A stretch of DNA of 64,000 nt from contig NZ_KQ758617.1 in assembly GCF_001457035.1 (NCBI RefSeq), positions 1,116,001 to 1,180,000 of the forward strand, in the 5' to 3' direction. The notes under the pieces were generated by a model. That model worked only from the letters and a program-made list of their open reading frames with translations, made no database searches and was not told the DNA's origin. Of this stretch, positions 49,536 through 58,896 are shown piece by piece. Source of the DNA: Fictibacillus enclensis. Lineage in GTDB: Bacteria > Bacillota > Bacilli > Bacillales > Fictibacillaceae. The position numbers were made by a program, and so were the translations under genes. Numbering within the stretch: position 1 is the stretch's first letter; every line of letters begins with the position of its first letter.

Positions 49536-49838
49536 TTGAATATATCACCATGGGCTTCATTGCTTGGATTGGCCAACAGGGCAGGAAAATGTATTTCTGG
49601 GGAAGAGCTTGTTGTTAAAGCGGTACAGAAGCAACAGGCGAAATGCGTTCTTCTTTCCATGGATGCGTCGGACAATACGAAGAAAAAAATAACGGATAAA
49701 TGCTCGTTTTACCGGGTAGAGGTAAAATGGATAGAGAACCGCTATTCTCTCGGAAATGCGATTGGCAAAGACCAGCGCGTGGTTGTTGCCGTAACCGATC
49801 AAGGATTTGCCAAAAAGTTAACAGCTTTACTTGATTAA
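49536..49838 (+). CDS. rplGA: YlxQ, L7Ae/L30e-like RNA-binding protein
   Basis: A protein of about 100 residues of the L7Ae/L30e/S12e/Gadd45 family, which binds K-turn RNA. Conserved stretches are [39 protein letters not shown] and [18 protein letters not shown]. The start TTG 49536 follows AAGGGAG and gives the B. subtilis length (100). The cellular role is not well settled. Confidence 0.92.
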   Translation: MNISPWASLLGLANRAGKCISGEELVVKAVQKQQAKCVLLSMDASDNTKKKITDKCSFYRVEVKWIENRYSLGNAIGKDQRVVVAVTDQGFAKKLTALLD

Positions 49839-49857
49839 ATCATTCGGGGGTGAACAT

Positions 49858-52116
49858 ATGAGTAAGATGCGTGTATATGAATATGCGAAAAAACAAAATG
49901 TTCAAAGCAAGGATATCATTGATAAACTGAAAAACATGAATGTGGATGTATCCAATCATATGTCGATGATCGATGAAGAAGCGATCCGTAAATTAAATGA
50001 TGCCTATCAACCCAAAAATAAGAATACAGAGGAGAAACATAAAATAGAACATAAAAAGAACCCAACCAATGTAAACAAAGTCGAAAATAGAAATGAGAGT
50101 AAAAAAGAGAACACTATGAAAATTAAAAAAGACGAAGCACCCAAGAAGAATAATGGCAGCAATAACTCAAAACCGGGTCAAAAAAATAACAGTGGTCAAC
50201 AAAACGCTAAACCCGGGCAAAACGCTAAACCCGGCCAAAAGGGCGGAAACCGACCGGGGAACAGAAACAACAACAGCAATCATAATAATAAAAACCGAAA
50301 CAACAAAAACAATAACAGAGGAAAATCAGCACCGGCTCCTCAGCCGAAGCCGACCCCGGTAACACCGGATAAGATTACTTTCTCCGAATCACTTACTGTA
50401 AGTGAACTGGCGAAGAAACTGGCAAAAGAACCATCTGAAATCATTAAAAAATTGATGACTCTTGGTGTTATGGCAACAATCAACCAAGAGCTTGATAAAG
50501 AAACCATTGAGCTTATTGCATCAGATTACAATGTGGAAGTCGAAGAGGAAATTATCATCGACGTAACCGAATTCGAAAATTATGAAAATAACGATAAAGA
50601 AGAGGATCTTTCCATTCGTCCACCGGTGGTTACTATCATGGGTCACGTTGACCACGGGAAAACGACCTTGCTGGACTCCATACGAAACACAAAAGTAACC
50701 GCAAGTGAAGCAGGCGGAATCACTCAGCATATTGGTGCGTACCAGATCGAAGACAAAGGCAAGAAAATTACGTTCCTTGATACACCGGGGCATGCTGCGT
50801 TTACAACGATGCGTGCAAGAGGAGCTCAAGTAACGGATATCACGATTCTTGTGGTTGCCGCCGATGACGGTGTTATGCCGCAAACCGTTGAAGCCATCAA
50901 CCATGCAAAAGCTGCAGAAGTGCCTATTATTGTTGCAGTGAACAAAATGGATAAGGAAGCAGCCAATCCTGACCGGGTTATGCAGGAATTGACCGAGCAT
51001 GCTCTGATTCCGGAAGACTGGGGCGGCGATACGATTTTTGTTAATGTTTCTGCGATCAATGGGGAAGGAATCGACGACTTGATCGAAATGATTCAGTTGG
51101 TGGCGGAAGTCGAAGAACTGAAAGCCAATCCAAACCGTGCAGCTCAGGGTACAGTTATCGAGGCACAGCTTGATAAAGGCCGTGGATCAGTAGCTACGCT
51201 TCTCGTTCAAAACGGAACACTGAATGTGGGGGATCCAATTGTTGTCGGAAATACCTTCGGACGTGTCCGTGCCATGGTCAATGATATTGGCCGGCGTGTA
51301 AAAGTAGCCGGTCCATCTACCCCAGTTGAGATTACTGGATTAAATGATGTTCCTCAGGCCGGCGATCAATTCATGGTATTTACCGATGAAAAGAAAGCAC
51401 GCCAGATTGGTGAAGCACGCTCCAAAAAGCAGTTGGAAGCCCAACGTAAGGAATCTTCCAAGTTGAACCTTGAAGATCTGTTCAATCAGATCAAAGAAGG
51501 CGATATTAAAGAAATCAATGTGATTATTAAAGCCGACGTTCAAGGCTCCGCCGAGGCGCTGGCCGGTTCCCTTCAAAAAATTGATGTGGAAGGCGTCAAG
51601 GTAAAGATCATTCATACGGGAGTAGGAGCGATCACTGAATCGGATATCATTCTTGCGTCTGCCTCCAATGCGATTATTATCGGATTTAACGTACGCCCTG
51701 ACAACAATGCGAAACGTACAGCAGATGCTGAAAAAGTGGATGTGCGTCTGCACAGAATTATTTATAACGTGATCGAAGAAATTGAGTCAGCAATGAAAGG
51801 TATGCTAGACCCAGAGTTCGAAGAGAAGGTTATTGGACAGGTGGAGATCCGTACGACGTTTAAAGTATCAAAAGTGGGGACAATTGCCGGCTGTTATGTA
51901 ACTGATGGTAAAGTTACCCGTGATTCCACCGTTCGCCTGATCCGTGATGGCGTTGTTATCTATGAAGGGAAAATAGATGCCCTCAAACGCTTTAAAGATG
52001 ATGCAAAAGAAGTTAGTGCAGGCTACGAATGTGGTATTACATTAGAAAAGTTCAATGACATCAAAGAAGGAGATGTCATCGAAGCGTACATCATGGAAGA
52101 AATTAAACGGGCATGA
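49858..52116 (+). CDS. infB: Translation initiation factor IF-2
   Basis: A protein of about 752 residues. The N-terminal domain has [20 protein letters not shown], then a linker of about 120 residues rich in Asn, Lys, Gly and Pro. The GTPase core has [27 protein letters not shown] and VNKMDKE, and is followed by the domains that bind fMet-tRNA. It is a little longer than the B. subtilis protein (716) because of the linker, where an 18-base tandem repeat (50203-50238) encodes AKPGQN twice. ATG 49858 follows GGGGGTGA. Confidence 0.98.
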   Translation: MSKMRVYEYAKKQNVQSKDIIDKLKNMNVDVSNHMSMIDEEAIRKLNDAYQPKNKNTEEKHKIEHKKNPTNVNKVENRNESKKENTMKIKKDEAPKKNNGSNNSKPGQKNNSGQQNAKPGQNAKPGQKGGNRPGNRNNNSNHNNKNRNNKNNNRGKSAPAPQPKPTPVTPDKITFSESLTVSELAKKLAKEPSEIIKKLMTLGVMATINQELDKETIELIASDYNVEVEEEIIIDVTEFENYENNDKEEDLSIRPPVVTIMGHVDHGKTTLLDSIRNTKVTASEAGGITQHIGAYQIEDKGKKITFLDTPGHAAFTTMRARGAQVTDITILVVAADDGVMPQTVEAINHAKAAEVPIIVAVNKMDKEAANPDRVMQELTEHALIPEDWGGDTIFVNVSAINGEGIDDLIEMIQLVAEVEELKANPNRAAQGTVIEAQLDKGRGSVATLLVQNGTLNVGDPIVVGNTFGRVRAMVNDIGRRVKVAGPSTPVEITGLNDVPQAGDQFMVFTDEKKARQIGEARSKKQLEAQRKESSKLNLEDLFNQIKEGDIKEINVIIKADVQGSAEALAGSLQKIDVEGVKVKIIHTGVGAITESDIILASASNAIIIGFNVRPDNNAKRTADAEKVDVRLHRIIYNVIEEIESAMKGMLDPEFEEKVIGQVEIRTTFKVSKVGTIAGCYVTDGKVTRDSTVRLIRDGVVIYEGKIDALKRFKDDAKEVSAGYECGITLEKFNDIKEGDVIEAYIMEEIKRA

Positions 52117-52391
52117 TTGGTTTCCTGACTGTGGAATGCTTCATTTATGAGTCCCATTCCCTGAAGGATAAACGCTCCGTTGTGAAAAAGGTCGTTACCC
52201 GGTTGAGACAGCAATTTAATCTTGCTGTCTCCGAGACCGACTTTCATGATTTATGGCAGAGAGCAGAACTTGGAATTGTAACCATTTCAAAGGACAAACT
52301 AATCGTGGAACAGGAACTTCAAAAGGCTATAAAGCTGATCAGCAGTATACCTGAGCTTGAAGTTACGTCCTCGGTTATCGAATGGTTATAA
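52113..52391 (+). CDS. ylxP: YlxP family protein (DUF503)
   Basis: A 92-residue protein of DUF503. The conserved part is [20 protein letters not shown] followed by [19 protein letters not shown]. It overlaps the infB stop by four bases (ATGA) and precedes rbfA, so a role linked to ribosome function is suggested by position only. The biochemical function is unknown to me. Confidence 0.93.
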   Translation: MIGFLTVECFIYESHSLKDKRSVVKKVVTRLRQQFNLAVSETDFHDLWQRAELGIVTISKDKLIVEQELQKAIKLISSIPELEVTSSVIEWL

Positions 52392-52417
52392 TGGCTAGAT
52401 AGAAACGGGGTGTAAGA

Positions 52418-52789
52418 ATGAGTGAAATCCGATCCAACCGCATTGGTGAACAAATGAAAAAAGAAATGGGAGATATCATTGGCCGAAAGCTGAAAGATCC
52501 CCGCATCGGGTTTGTGACCGTTACCGGTGTCGAGGTAACGGGCGATCTGCAGCAGGCGACTGTATTTATTTCTGTTTTTGGCGATGATGAGCAAAAGGAA
52601 CAGACGCTGCGGGGTCTGGCCAAGGCTTCCGGTTTTATCCGGACTGAAATCGGCAAGCGAATCCGGTTGCGCAAAACACCGGAAATTTCTTTCAAATTTG
52701 ATGAATCCATCGAATATGGAAGCCGAATTGAAACATTGCTGACTGATATCAAAAGTTCTGATGAAGATAGTGATTACAATAAGAGATAG
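52418..52789 (+). CDS. rbfA: Ribosome-binding factor A
   Basis: A 123-residue KH-fold protein for late maturation of the 30S subunit and 16S rRNA 5' end. Signatures: [40 protein letters not shown] and [21 protein letters not shown] stable terminator hairpin starts at the last codons. Confidence 0.97.
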   Translation: MSEIRSNRIGEQMKKEMGDIIGRKLKDPRIGFVTVTGVEVTGDLQQATVFISVFGDDEQKEQTLRGLAKASGFIRTEIGKRIRLRKTPEISFKFDESIEYGSRIETLLTDIKSSDEDSDYNKR

Positions 52790-52821
52790 GCAGGCCTTGG
52801 TTTGTCTGTCTCTTCTTTTTT
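52781..52821 (+). terminator. Terminator overlapping the end of rbfA
   Basis: A long stem of about 14-16 pairs (AAGAGATAGGCAGG with TTTGTCTGTCTCTT, including several G-T pairs) ends in CTTTTTT. The left arm contains the rbfA stop codon. It lies before truB, so truB and ribF may be expressed by readthrough. Confidence 0.78.
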
Positions 52822-52847
52822 GATGTGAAAAAGGTGGGTATCAACAA

Positions 52848-53771
52848 ATGGCAGGTATAAAGCCAGAAGGCATTTTGCCTTTATTGAAGCCGGCGGGAAT
52901 GACATCCCATGACTGCGTGGCAAAGTTAAGAAAAATGCTGAAAACGAAAAAAGTGGGGCATACGGGCACGCTCGATCCCGAAGTGACGGGCGTGCTTCCC
53001 GTCTGTGTCGGAAGAGCAACAAAAATTGCACAGTATATGTCCGACTATCCAAAATCCTATCAGGCGGAAGCCATGATCGGAAAAGCGACAACCACAGAGG
53101 ATGCCCATGGCGATGTGGTGGAAGACCAGCCTGTACCTGAGGGGTTGTCGGCTGAAGCGGTAAAAGATGCACTGGTTTCGCTGACAGGAAGAATCATGCA
53201 GGTTCCACCCATGTTTTCTGCTGTCAAAGTGAATGGGAAAAAGCTGTACCAATATGCAAGAGAGGGAATTGAAGTAGAACGGCCGGCAAGGGAAACGACG
53301 ATCTACGAGTTGAACCTGCTTTCAGAGGAAACATACTTTTTTGGCCCTTACCCCGTTTTCCCCTTCTTTGTCAGATGCAGCAAAGGAACCTATGTAAGAA
53401 CACTGGCTGTAGACATCGGGAAAAAACTGGGGTATCCCGCTCACATGTCTCACCTGGTCCGCACCAGCTCCGGTCCTTTTGAGATAGGGGACTGCTTTAC
53501 CTTTGAACAGATTGAGCAGGCCATACAGGATGGCAATACGGACGACCTTTTTCTTCCCATCGAAAAGGCCATTGCTCATTTTGACGCGATCACCTGTGAT
53601 GAAGAGATGGAAGCGCGCATAAAGAATGGTGCTGTCCTCTCCATGGCGTCTGAGGTGCAAAGCAGCCCGTTTGCCGTTTATAATAAAAATGGAAAGTGTA
53701 TCGCTCTTTATAAACAACATCCGGAGAAACCAGGTATGATGAAACCGGAAAAAATTTTAGCCGTTGAGTAA
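52848..53771 (+). CDS. truB: tRNA pseudouridine-55 synthase
   Basis: A 307-residue enzyme that makes pseudouridine 55 in the tRNA T-loop. The catalytic aspartate is in KVGHTGTLDPEVTGVLPVC, and RALSE-type regions include CSKGTYVRTLAVDIGKKLG. The C-terminal PUA-like domain is short as in Bacillus. The ribosome binding site is AAAGGTGGG. ribF follows after 24 bases. Confidence 0.97.
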   Translation: MAGIKPEGILPLLKPAGMTSHDCVAKLRKMLKTKKVGHTGTLDPEVTGVLPVCVGRATKIAQYMSDYPKSYQAEAMIGKATTTEDAHGDVVEDQPVPEGLSAEAVKDALVSLTGRIMQVPPMFSAVKVNGKKLYQYAREGIEVERPARETTIYELNLLSEETYFFGPYPVFPFFVRCSKGTYVRTLAVDIGKKLGYPAHMSHLVRTSSGPFEIGDCFTFEQIEQAIQDGNTDDLFLPIEKAIAHFDAITCDEEMEARIKNGAVLSMASEVQSSPFAVYNKNGKCIALYKQHPEKPGMMKPEKILAVE

Positions 53772-53795
53772 CGCATAGAGTTAGAAGGTGGAATT

Positions 53796-54734
53796 TTGAA
53801 AACAATAACGCTTACACATCCGCATCAATTCAATAAGAATGACCTTCCCCCAACCGTCATGGCCCTGGGGTATTTTGACGGCCTGCATCTGGGGCATCAG
53901 AAGGTAATCGGGACGGCAGCGGCCATTGCCCGGCACGGAAACATGGCATCGGCAGTGATGTCCTTTCATCCGCATCCGTCCGTTGTGCTTGGGAAAAAGG
54001 AAGCCCACGTCTCATATTTGACGCCAATTGAAAAGAAAGAGGAACTTTTGAGTGAACTCGGGATTGATATCTTCTATCTTGTAGAGTTCAATGAAGAGTT
54101 TGCCTCTCTCTCACCGATGAGGTTTATTGAGGAATATCTTATTGGCCTCCATGTACAGCATGTTGTTGCAGGATTTGACTATACGTACGGTAAATATGGC
54201 AAAGGAAACATGGCGATGATGGAGGAAAGTGCCAGGGGTATATTTTCTCAAACGGTAATTGAAAAATTGGATAAAAATGGACAGAAAATCAGTTCCACTC
54301 TTATTCGTAACCTGCTAAAGGAGGGAAATGTTGACGACATTCCTGAATATCTGGGAAGGCCGTACAGCATTTCCGGCAAGGTGGTTCACGGGGAGAGCAG
54401 AGGAACCTCCATTGGCTTTCCAACGGCCAATATTGATCCTGTTCCTGATTATTTGGTTCCCGCCAACGGGGTGTACATTGTACAGGCCGAAGTGGATGGT
54501 CGTCCGTTGAATGGAGTAGCCAACATCGGCACCAAACCGACCTTTCATGAAGAACGGGAGGCATCGATCGAGGTGCATCTTTTTGATTTTTCCTCTAATA
54601 TCTATGGTAAAGATGTGGAAGTTTACTGGCTCTCCAGAATCCGGGACGAGAAGAAGTTTGAATCAGTGGATGCCCTTATTGAACAAATTGGCGCAGACAA
54701 ACAGGCAGGCATAAATTATTTTTATGAAAAGTAG
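53796..54734 (+). CDS. ribF: Bifunctional riboflavin kinase / FAD synthetase
   Basis: A 312-residue enzyme that makes FMN and FAD from riboflavin. The N-terminal FMN adenylyltransferase domain has MALGYFDGLHLGHQKVI and the KISSTLIRNLLKEG motif. The C-terminal kinase domain has RPYSISGKVVHGESRGTSIG and FPTANI. The start is TTG, preceded by GAAGGTGGAA; no better ATG is available. In B. subtilis the gene is called ribC. Confidence 0.96.
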   Translation: MKTITLTHPHQFNKNDLPPTVMALGYFDGLHLGHQKVIGTAAAIARHGNMASAVMSFHPHPSVVLGKKEAHVSYLTPIEKKEELLSELGIDIFYLVEFNEEFASLSPMRFIEEYLIGLHVQHVVAGFDYTYGKYGKGNMAMMEESARGIFSQTVIEKLDKNGQKISSTLIRNLLKEGNVDDIPEYLGRPYSISGKVVHGESRGTSIGFPTANIDPVPDYLVPANGVYIVQAEVDGRPLNGVANIGTKPTFHEEREASIEVHLFDFSSNIYGKDVEVYWLSRIRDEKKFESVDALIEQIGADKQAGINYFYEK

Positions 54735-54742
54735 GCTTGCTC

Positions 54743-54771
54743 TTGCATTATTCTTAAAAAAGAGGTAATCT
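54743..54771 (+). promoter_or_regulatory. Weak candidate promoter of rpsO
   Basis: TTGCAT (54743-54748), a 17-base spacer and TAATCT (54766-54771). Each hexamer has three consensus matches only, so this is a tentative call supported by its place ahead of the rpsO leader. Confidence 0.3.
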
Positions 54772-54777
54772 ATTACC

Positions 54778-54870
54778 TGTACGTCAAGTACAAACAACCG
54801 CTGCTTGGCAGGGCGATTCACCGACGCTTGCTCGGTAGACGGGGTTTATATTTTAAAGGAGGTGAACAGG
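54778..54870 (+). ncRNA. Structured leader of rpsO, possible S15 autoregulatory site
   Basis: Three short hairpins follow each other: TGTAC/GTACA (54778-54792), CTGC/GCAG (54801-54811) and ACCGA/TCGGT (54820-54836), then a strong AAAGGAGGTG ribosome binding site. In Geobacillus, protein S15 binds its own mRNA leader. The hairpins are seen directly, but I could not confirm that they form the known binding fold. Confidence 0.4.
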
Positions 54871-55140
54871 ATGGCAATTTCTCAAGAACGTAAAAATGAA
54901 CTGATCAGCGAGTACAAAACGCATGATCTTGATACTGGATCTCCAGAAGTTCAGATCGCTATCCTTACAGAGCAGATTAACACTCTTAATGACCATTTGC
55001 GTACTCATAAAAAGGATCACCACTCACGTCGTGGCCTTTTGAAAATGGTAGGTAAACGCCGTAACTTGCTAACGTATCTTCGTAACAAAGATGTTACACG
55101 TTATCGTGAGCTTATCAAAAAGCTTGGATTGCGTCGTTAA
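54871..55140 (+). CDS. rpsO: 30S ribosomal protein S15
   Basis: An 89-residue S15 protein of standard length. The signature is [20 protein letters not shown] with [22 protein letters not shown] 54871 follows AAAGGAGGTGAACAGG; the longer frame to 54805 runs through the leader hairpins and is not used. It has its own terminator. Confidence 0.98.
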   Translation: MAISQERKNELISEYKTHDLDTGSPEVQIAILTEQINTLNDHLRTHKKDHHSRRGLLKMVGKRRNLLTYLRNKDVTRYRELIKKLGLRR

Positions 55141-55144
55141 TCGG

Positions 55145-55173
55145 AAAAGCGGGAATAAATTCCCGCTTTTTTT
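55145..55173 (+). terminator. Rho-independent terminator of rpsO
   Basis: A perfect stem (AAAAGCGGGAA, loop TAAA, TTCCCGCTTTT) with seven T in all on the right side, starting four bases after the rpsO stop. Confidence 0.94.
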
Positions 55174-55218
55174 CTGTAGAAAAAACTTTATGCTTGAACC
55201 ATTGTTGCCCTTGAAAGC

Positions 55219-55348
55219 TGTTGATTTCCGTTCCAGGATGCTAGCTTTCCGCAGGGCGGGCACTAAGCCCATCAGGCGCAAGCGCCTTCTCGGTCTTACC
55301 TGTCCCGCATTTCCTGCTGGAGTCTCGCATCTTGCACTACAATCAACC
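55219..55348 (+). repeat. Complete intergenic repeat element
   Basis: An element of about 130 bases bounded by TTGATT and AATCAA. It includes TTGATTTCCGTTCCAGG, GCTTTCCGCAGGGCGGGC, a central perfect AGGCGC-AA-GCGCCT hairpin (55274-55287) and CCTGTCCCGC. The left half matches the inverted partial copy at 1220-1270. From memory, this resembles a widespread, non-coding Bacillus intergenic repeat. It has no open frame of note and lies between the rpsO terminator and the pnp promoter. Confidence 0.75.
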
Positions 55349-55471
55349 TGTCAATGAGTTAAATTGCAGGATTGTTTCCAAAGCAACAATTTTTTAGATA
55401 AAGTTCTTTCGATTAAAAAAAGCGTACATAGCAGATTAACTGTATACTTAAAAGAGCTGGCCTAGTTTTTC

Positions 55472-55501
55472 TTTTTAGGAACGTTCAGTTTAGGATATAA
55501 T
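55472..55501 (+). promoter_or_regulatory. Candidate sigma-A promoter of pnp
   Basis: A perfect TATAAT at 55496-55501 lies about 48 bases before the pnp start. The -35 region is weak (TTTTTA at 55472-55477 with 18-base spacing). Confidence 0.5.
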
Positions 55502-55548
55502 AGAGACATAAATATTTTCGTTTATTGTCGAGAGGAGTACCAATAGAA

Positions 55549-57669
55549 ATGGAACAAGAGAAACGTATTTTTTCTATGGACTGGGCAGGCAGAGAACTGT
55601 CTTTTGAAATTGGAAATCTTGCAAAGCAAGCGAACGGAGCTGTATTTGTCAGATATGGTGATACTGCCGTTCTTTCTACAGCTGTGGCTTCAAAGGAGCC
55701 AAAGAACTTAAGCTTTTTCCCGCTTACAGTAAACTATGAAGAGCGTCTGTACGCGGTCGGTAAAATTCCTGGCGGATTTATCAAGAGGGAAGGCCGCCCG
55801 AGCGAGAAGGCTATTCTCGCCAGCCGTCTGATTGACCGTCCAATCCGTCCGCTTTTTGCTGATGGCTTCCGAAATGAAGTTCAGGTTGTCAGCACAGTGA
55901 TGAGTGTAGACCAAGATTGTTCTTCAGAAATGGCTGCGATGATTGGATCATCTCTTTCATTGTCCATTTCAAACATCCCGTTTGAAGGACCGATTGCCGG
56001 GGTCACCATTGGCCGTATCGATGGCGAATTTATCGTGAATCCAACGGTCGAACAGAACGAGAAAAGCGACATTAATCTTATTGTAGCAGGCACAAAGGAT
56101 GCCATTAATATGGTAGAGGCGGGAGCAAAGGAAGTTCCTGAAGAGGTCATGCTAGAAGCGATCATGTTCGCCCACGAGGAAATCAAGAAATTGATTGCCT
56201 TCCAGGATAAGATTGTGGAAGAGCTCGGAAAAGAAAAAATGGAAGTCGTGCTGCACGAAGTTGATCAGGAGCTTGTGGAGGAAGTGCGCAGCTTTATCGG
56301 TTCGGATTTGGCAGCAGCTGTTTCCGTTTTTGATAAGCAGGAAAGACAAAGTGCGCTTGATGAGTTAAAAGAACGAGTGGTTGCTCATTATGAAGAAACC
56401 GATGAAGAAAAGGTGGATGAAGCCAAAGAAGTGCTTCAGCTTCTGATCAAAGGCGAAGTTAGACGACTTATTCTCAAGGAAAAAGTTCGTCCGGATGGAA
56501 GAAAGATCAATGAGATCCGTCCACTCTCCTCTGATGTCAGCCTGCTGGCCCGTACGCACGGATCCGGGCTGTTTACGCGCGGTCAAACTCAGGCATTGAG
56601 CGTTTGTACGCTGGGAGCTTTGGGAGATGTACAGGTTCTTGACGGTTTGGGTGTGGAAGAATCCAAGCGTTTCATGCATCAATATAACTTCCCTCCATTC
56701 AGCGTCGGCGAAACCGGCTTTATGAGAGGACCGGGACGCCGTGAAATCGGACATGGTGCACTCGGAGAACGTGCTCTTGAAGCGGTTATCCCGTCAGAAG
56801 AAAGCTTCCCTTACACCATCCGACTTGTATCTGAAGTACTTGAATCCAACGGTTCAACTTCTCAGGCGAGTATTTGCGCAAGCACACTTGCCATGATGGA
56901 TGCAGGTGTTCCAATCAAAGCTCCTGTAGCCGGTATTGCGATGGGCTTAGTAAGCGACGGCGAAGATGTAACGGTTCTTACTGATATCCAGGGTATGGAA
57001 GACCATCTGGGAGATATGGACTTTAAAGTTGCCGGTACTGAAAAAGGTGTTACAGCATTGCAGATGGATATTAAAATCTCTGGGATCAACCGTGAGATCT
57101 TGGAACAGGCGCTTACACAGGCAAAAGAAGGAAGAATGCACATTCTTTCCTCAATGCTTGATACACTGTCAGAACCTAGAAAACAACTGTCTACTTATGC
57201 TCCGAAAATTATTACGATGAAAATCAATCCGGATAAAATCAGAGACGTCATCGGGCCAAGCGGAAAAATCATCAATAAAATTATTGAAGAAACCGGCGTG
57301 AAAATCGACATCGAGCAGGACGGCACTGTATTTATCGCATCTGCCGACCAAGCGATGAACGAAAAAGCGCAAAAAATTATTGCTGATCTTGTTCGTGAAG
57401 TGCAAGTGGGCGAGTACTATGATGGAAAAGTGAAACGCATTGAAAAGTTCGGTGCTTTCGTTGAACTCTTCGCTGGAAAAGACGGGCTTGTTCACATCTC
57501 TGAAATAGCCGAAGAGCGAATCGGCAAAGTAGAGGATGTACTCAAACTCGGAGATATCATTCGTGTCAAGGTTACTGAGATTGACAACCAGGGACGTGTA
57601 AACCTTTCAAGAAAAGTTGTTTTGAAAGAGGAAAAGAAAGAACAGGAACAAAAGAATAGCGAACAATAA
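55549..57669 (+). CDS. pnp: Polyribonucleotide nucleotidyltransferase (PNPase)
   Basis: A protein of about 706 residues. It degrades RNA from the 3' end using phosphate and is part of the RNA degradosome network. Two RNase PH-like domains ([19 protein letters not shown] in the first, [20 protein letters not shown] in the second) flank a helical domain. The KH domain ([20 protein letters not shown]) and S1 domain ([20 protein letters not shown]) close the protein. ATG 55549 follows AGAGGAG and gives the B. subtilis length. A nested terminator follows. Confidence 0.98.
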   Translation: MEQEKRIFSMDWAGRELSFEIGNLAKQANGAVFVRYGDTAVLSTAVASKEPKNLSFFPLTVNYEERLYAVGKIPGGFIKREGRPSEKAILASRLIDRPIRPLFADGFRNEVQVVSTVMSVDQDCSSEMAAMIGSSLSLSISNIPFEGPIAGVTIGRIDGEFIVNPTVEQNEKSDINLIVAGTKDAINMVEAGAKEVPEEVMLEAIMFAHEEIKKLIAFQDKIVEELGKEKMEVVLHEVDQELVEEVRSFIGSDLAAAVSVFDKQERQSALDELKERVVAHYEETDEEKVDEAKEVLQLLIKGEVRRLILKEKVRPDGRKINEIRPLSSDVSLLARTHGSGLFTRGQTQALSVCTLGALGDVQVLDGLGVEESKRFMHQYNFPPFSVGETGFMRGPGRREIGHGALGERALEAVIPSEESFPYTIRLVSEVLESNGSTSQASICASTLAMMDAGVPIKAPVAGIAMGLVSDGEDVTVLTDIQGMEDHLGDMDFKVAGTEKGVTALQMDIKISGINREILEQALTQAKEGRMHILSSMLDTLSEPRKQLSTYAPKIITMKINPDKIRDVIGPSGKIINKIIEETGVKIDIEQDGTVFIASADQAMNEKAQKIIADLVREVQVGEYYDGKVKRIEKFGAFVELFAGKDGLVHISEIAEERIGKVEDVLKLGDIIRVKVTEIDNQGRVNLSRKVVLKEEKKEQEQKNSEQ

Positions 57670-57672
57670 TCA

Positions 57673-57738
57673 AAACCGGTTTTGGACTGTAACCCCTATT
57701 CCAATAATAGGGGTGCTGTTCATTACACGGTTTTTTTT
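57673..57738 (+). terminator. Terminator of pnp
   Basis: A nine-base inner stem (ACCCCTATT, loop CCAAT, AATAGGGGT) sits inside an outer pairing of AAAACCG (57673-57679) with CGGTTTT (57728-57734), and ends in eight T. Confidence 0.85.
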
Positions 57739-57834
57739 GTTTGTTTTGAAGCTTGAAAATACCATTTATAGAGCGGGGCTCCATGTTCTAACCCTTCCAG
57801 ATTGGACATACCTTTTTAATGGGGGGGAAGTGAG

Positions 57835-58824
57835 ATGAAGAGAAATCTGCTGCATATGAGCATGGCTGCCCTGATTCTTGTGTTTGCTGTCGGTATGGTG
57901 CAAAACCCGTTTACCTCCACGTATATCGAAAAGATGAAGGATCAGACAGCGACGGTGTCCAAAATGCAGGAAAACAGCCTGTACGAAGAGCTTCAGCAAA
58001 AAGCGCCATCCTACCATAAAGCACCCATCGATGCGAAAATTGACAGGGTGTGGAAGGCGATTCCCGGTTATAACGGCATGGAACTGGATATTGATGCTTC
58101 GTACAAAAAATTAAAAGGAAGCAAAACGATCGACAAGAAAAAACTGGTGTTTAAACAAATTCCGCCAAAAGTGAAGCTGCAGGATCTGCCGCCATCACCA
58201 ATCTATAAAGGAAACCCGGAAAAACCCATGGTAACGCTGCTTGTGAATGTGGCATGGGGGAATGAATATTTGCCTAAACTTTTAAAGATCATGAAAAATG
58301 CCCATGTTCATACTACTTTTTTTCTTGACGGGTCGTGGGTCAAGAAGAATCCAAGTCTCGCAAAGATGATTCTGGATGAAGGGCATGAAATCGGAAATCA
58401 TGCATATACCCATCCTGATATGAAGCAATTGACGAACAAGCGGATCAGGGAAGAGCTTTCGAGTACCAATCAAGTGATCCAGGCGACGCTTGGAGACAGG
58501 AAGAAAGTTCCTGTAAAATGGTTTGCACCGCCAAGCGGGTCCTATCGCGATGACGTCGTGAAAATTGCTGCCGAAGAAAAAATGAGAACCATCATGTGGT
58601 CGGTGGATACGGTAGACTGGAGGAAGCCGAACCCGGCGGTAATGGCCCAGTCCGTGATAAGAAAACTGCATCCGGGGGCGATGATTCTCATGCATCCCAC
58701 GTCATCAACCGCTGATGGCTTACAGCAAATCATCGACGGCATAAAAGCAAAAGGATACGCTATTGGAACGGTGAGCGACCTGATGGATGAAAAACGCCTG
58801 CACCTCAAGTCATCCGCTGAATAA
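57835..58824 (+). CDS. ylxY: YlxY, NodB-domain polysaccharide deacetylase-like protein
   Basis: A 329-residue exported or membrane-anchored protein with an N-terminal hydrophobic segment (residues 8-24) and a C-terminal NodB fold (about 130-315). The zinc histidines are present in GNHAYTHPDM (H189, H193), but the first motif, TFDDGP in active enzymes, reads LVNVAWGNEYL, so the catalytic aspartates are missing. The B. subtilis YlxY family shares this change, so the protein probably lacks standard deacetylase activity. The start has GGGGGGAAG upstream. Confidence 0.92.
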   Translation: MKRNLLHMSMAALILVFAVGMVQNPFTSTYIEKMKDQTATVSKMQENSLYEELQQKAPSYHKAPIDAKIDRVWKAIPGYNGMELDIDASYKKLKGSKTIDKKKLVFKQIPPKVKLQDLPPSPIYKGNPEKPMVTLLVNVAWGNEYLPKLLKIMKNAHVHTTFFLDGSWVKKNPSLAKMILDEGHEIGNHAYTHPDMKQLTNKRIREELSSTNQVIQATLGDRKKVPVKWFAPPSGSYRDDVVKIAAEEKMRTIMWSVDTVDWRKPNPAVMAQSVIRKLHPGAMILMHPTSSTADGLQQIIDGIKAKGYAIGTVSDLMDEKRLHLKSSAE

Positions 58825-58829
58825 CATTG

Positions 58830-58858
58830 TTGTATGATAGGTATGTTAATGATATATT
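58830..58858 (+). promoter_or_regulatory. Candidate extended -10 promoter of mlpA
   Basis: TTGTAT (58830-58835), a 17-base spacer and TATATT (58853-58858) preceded by TGA. The -10 matches five of six positions. It lies 38 bases before the mlpA start. Confidence 0.45.
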
Positions 58859-58896
58859 GTTCCTAGAGATGGAATTACAGCTAGGGGGAAACAGGT

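Larger units (their letters stand above)
55141..55548 (+). other. Intergenic region rpsO-pnp
   Basis: This gap of about 400 bases holds the rpsO terminator (55145-55173), the repeat element (55219-55348), an AT-rich stretch without recognisable genes (55349-55471) and the candidate pnp promoter (55472-55501). Short frames that cross it have no family signature and run through the repeat. Confidence 0.8.

Noticed and set aside
55091-55357. Plus-strand open frame of 88 codons across the rpsO end and the repeat element
   Set aside because: It passes through the terminator and repeat; the apparent protein only reflects the repeat sequence.
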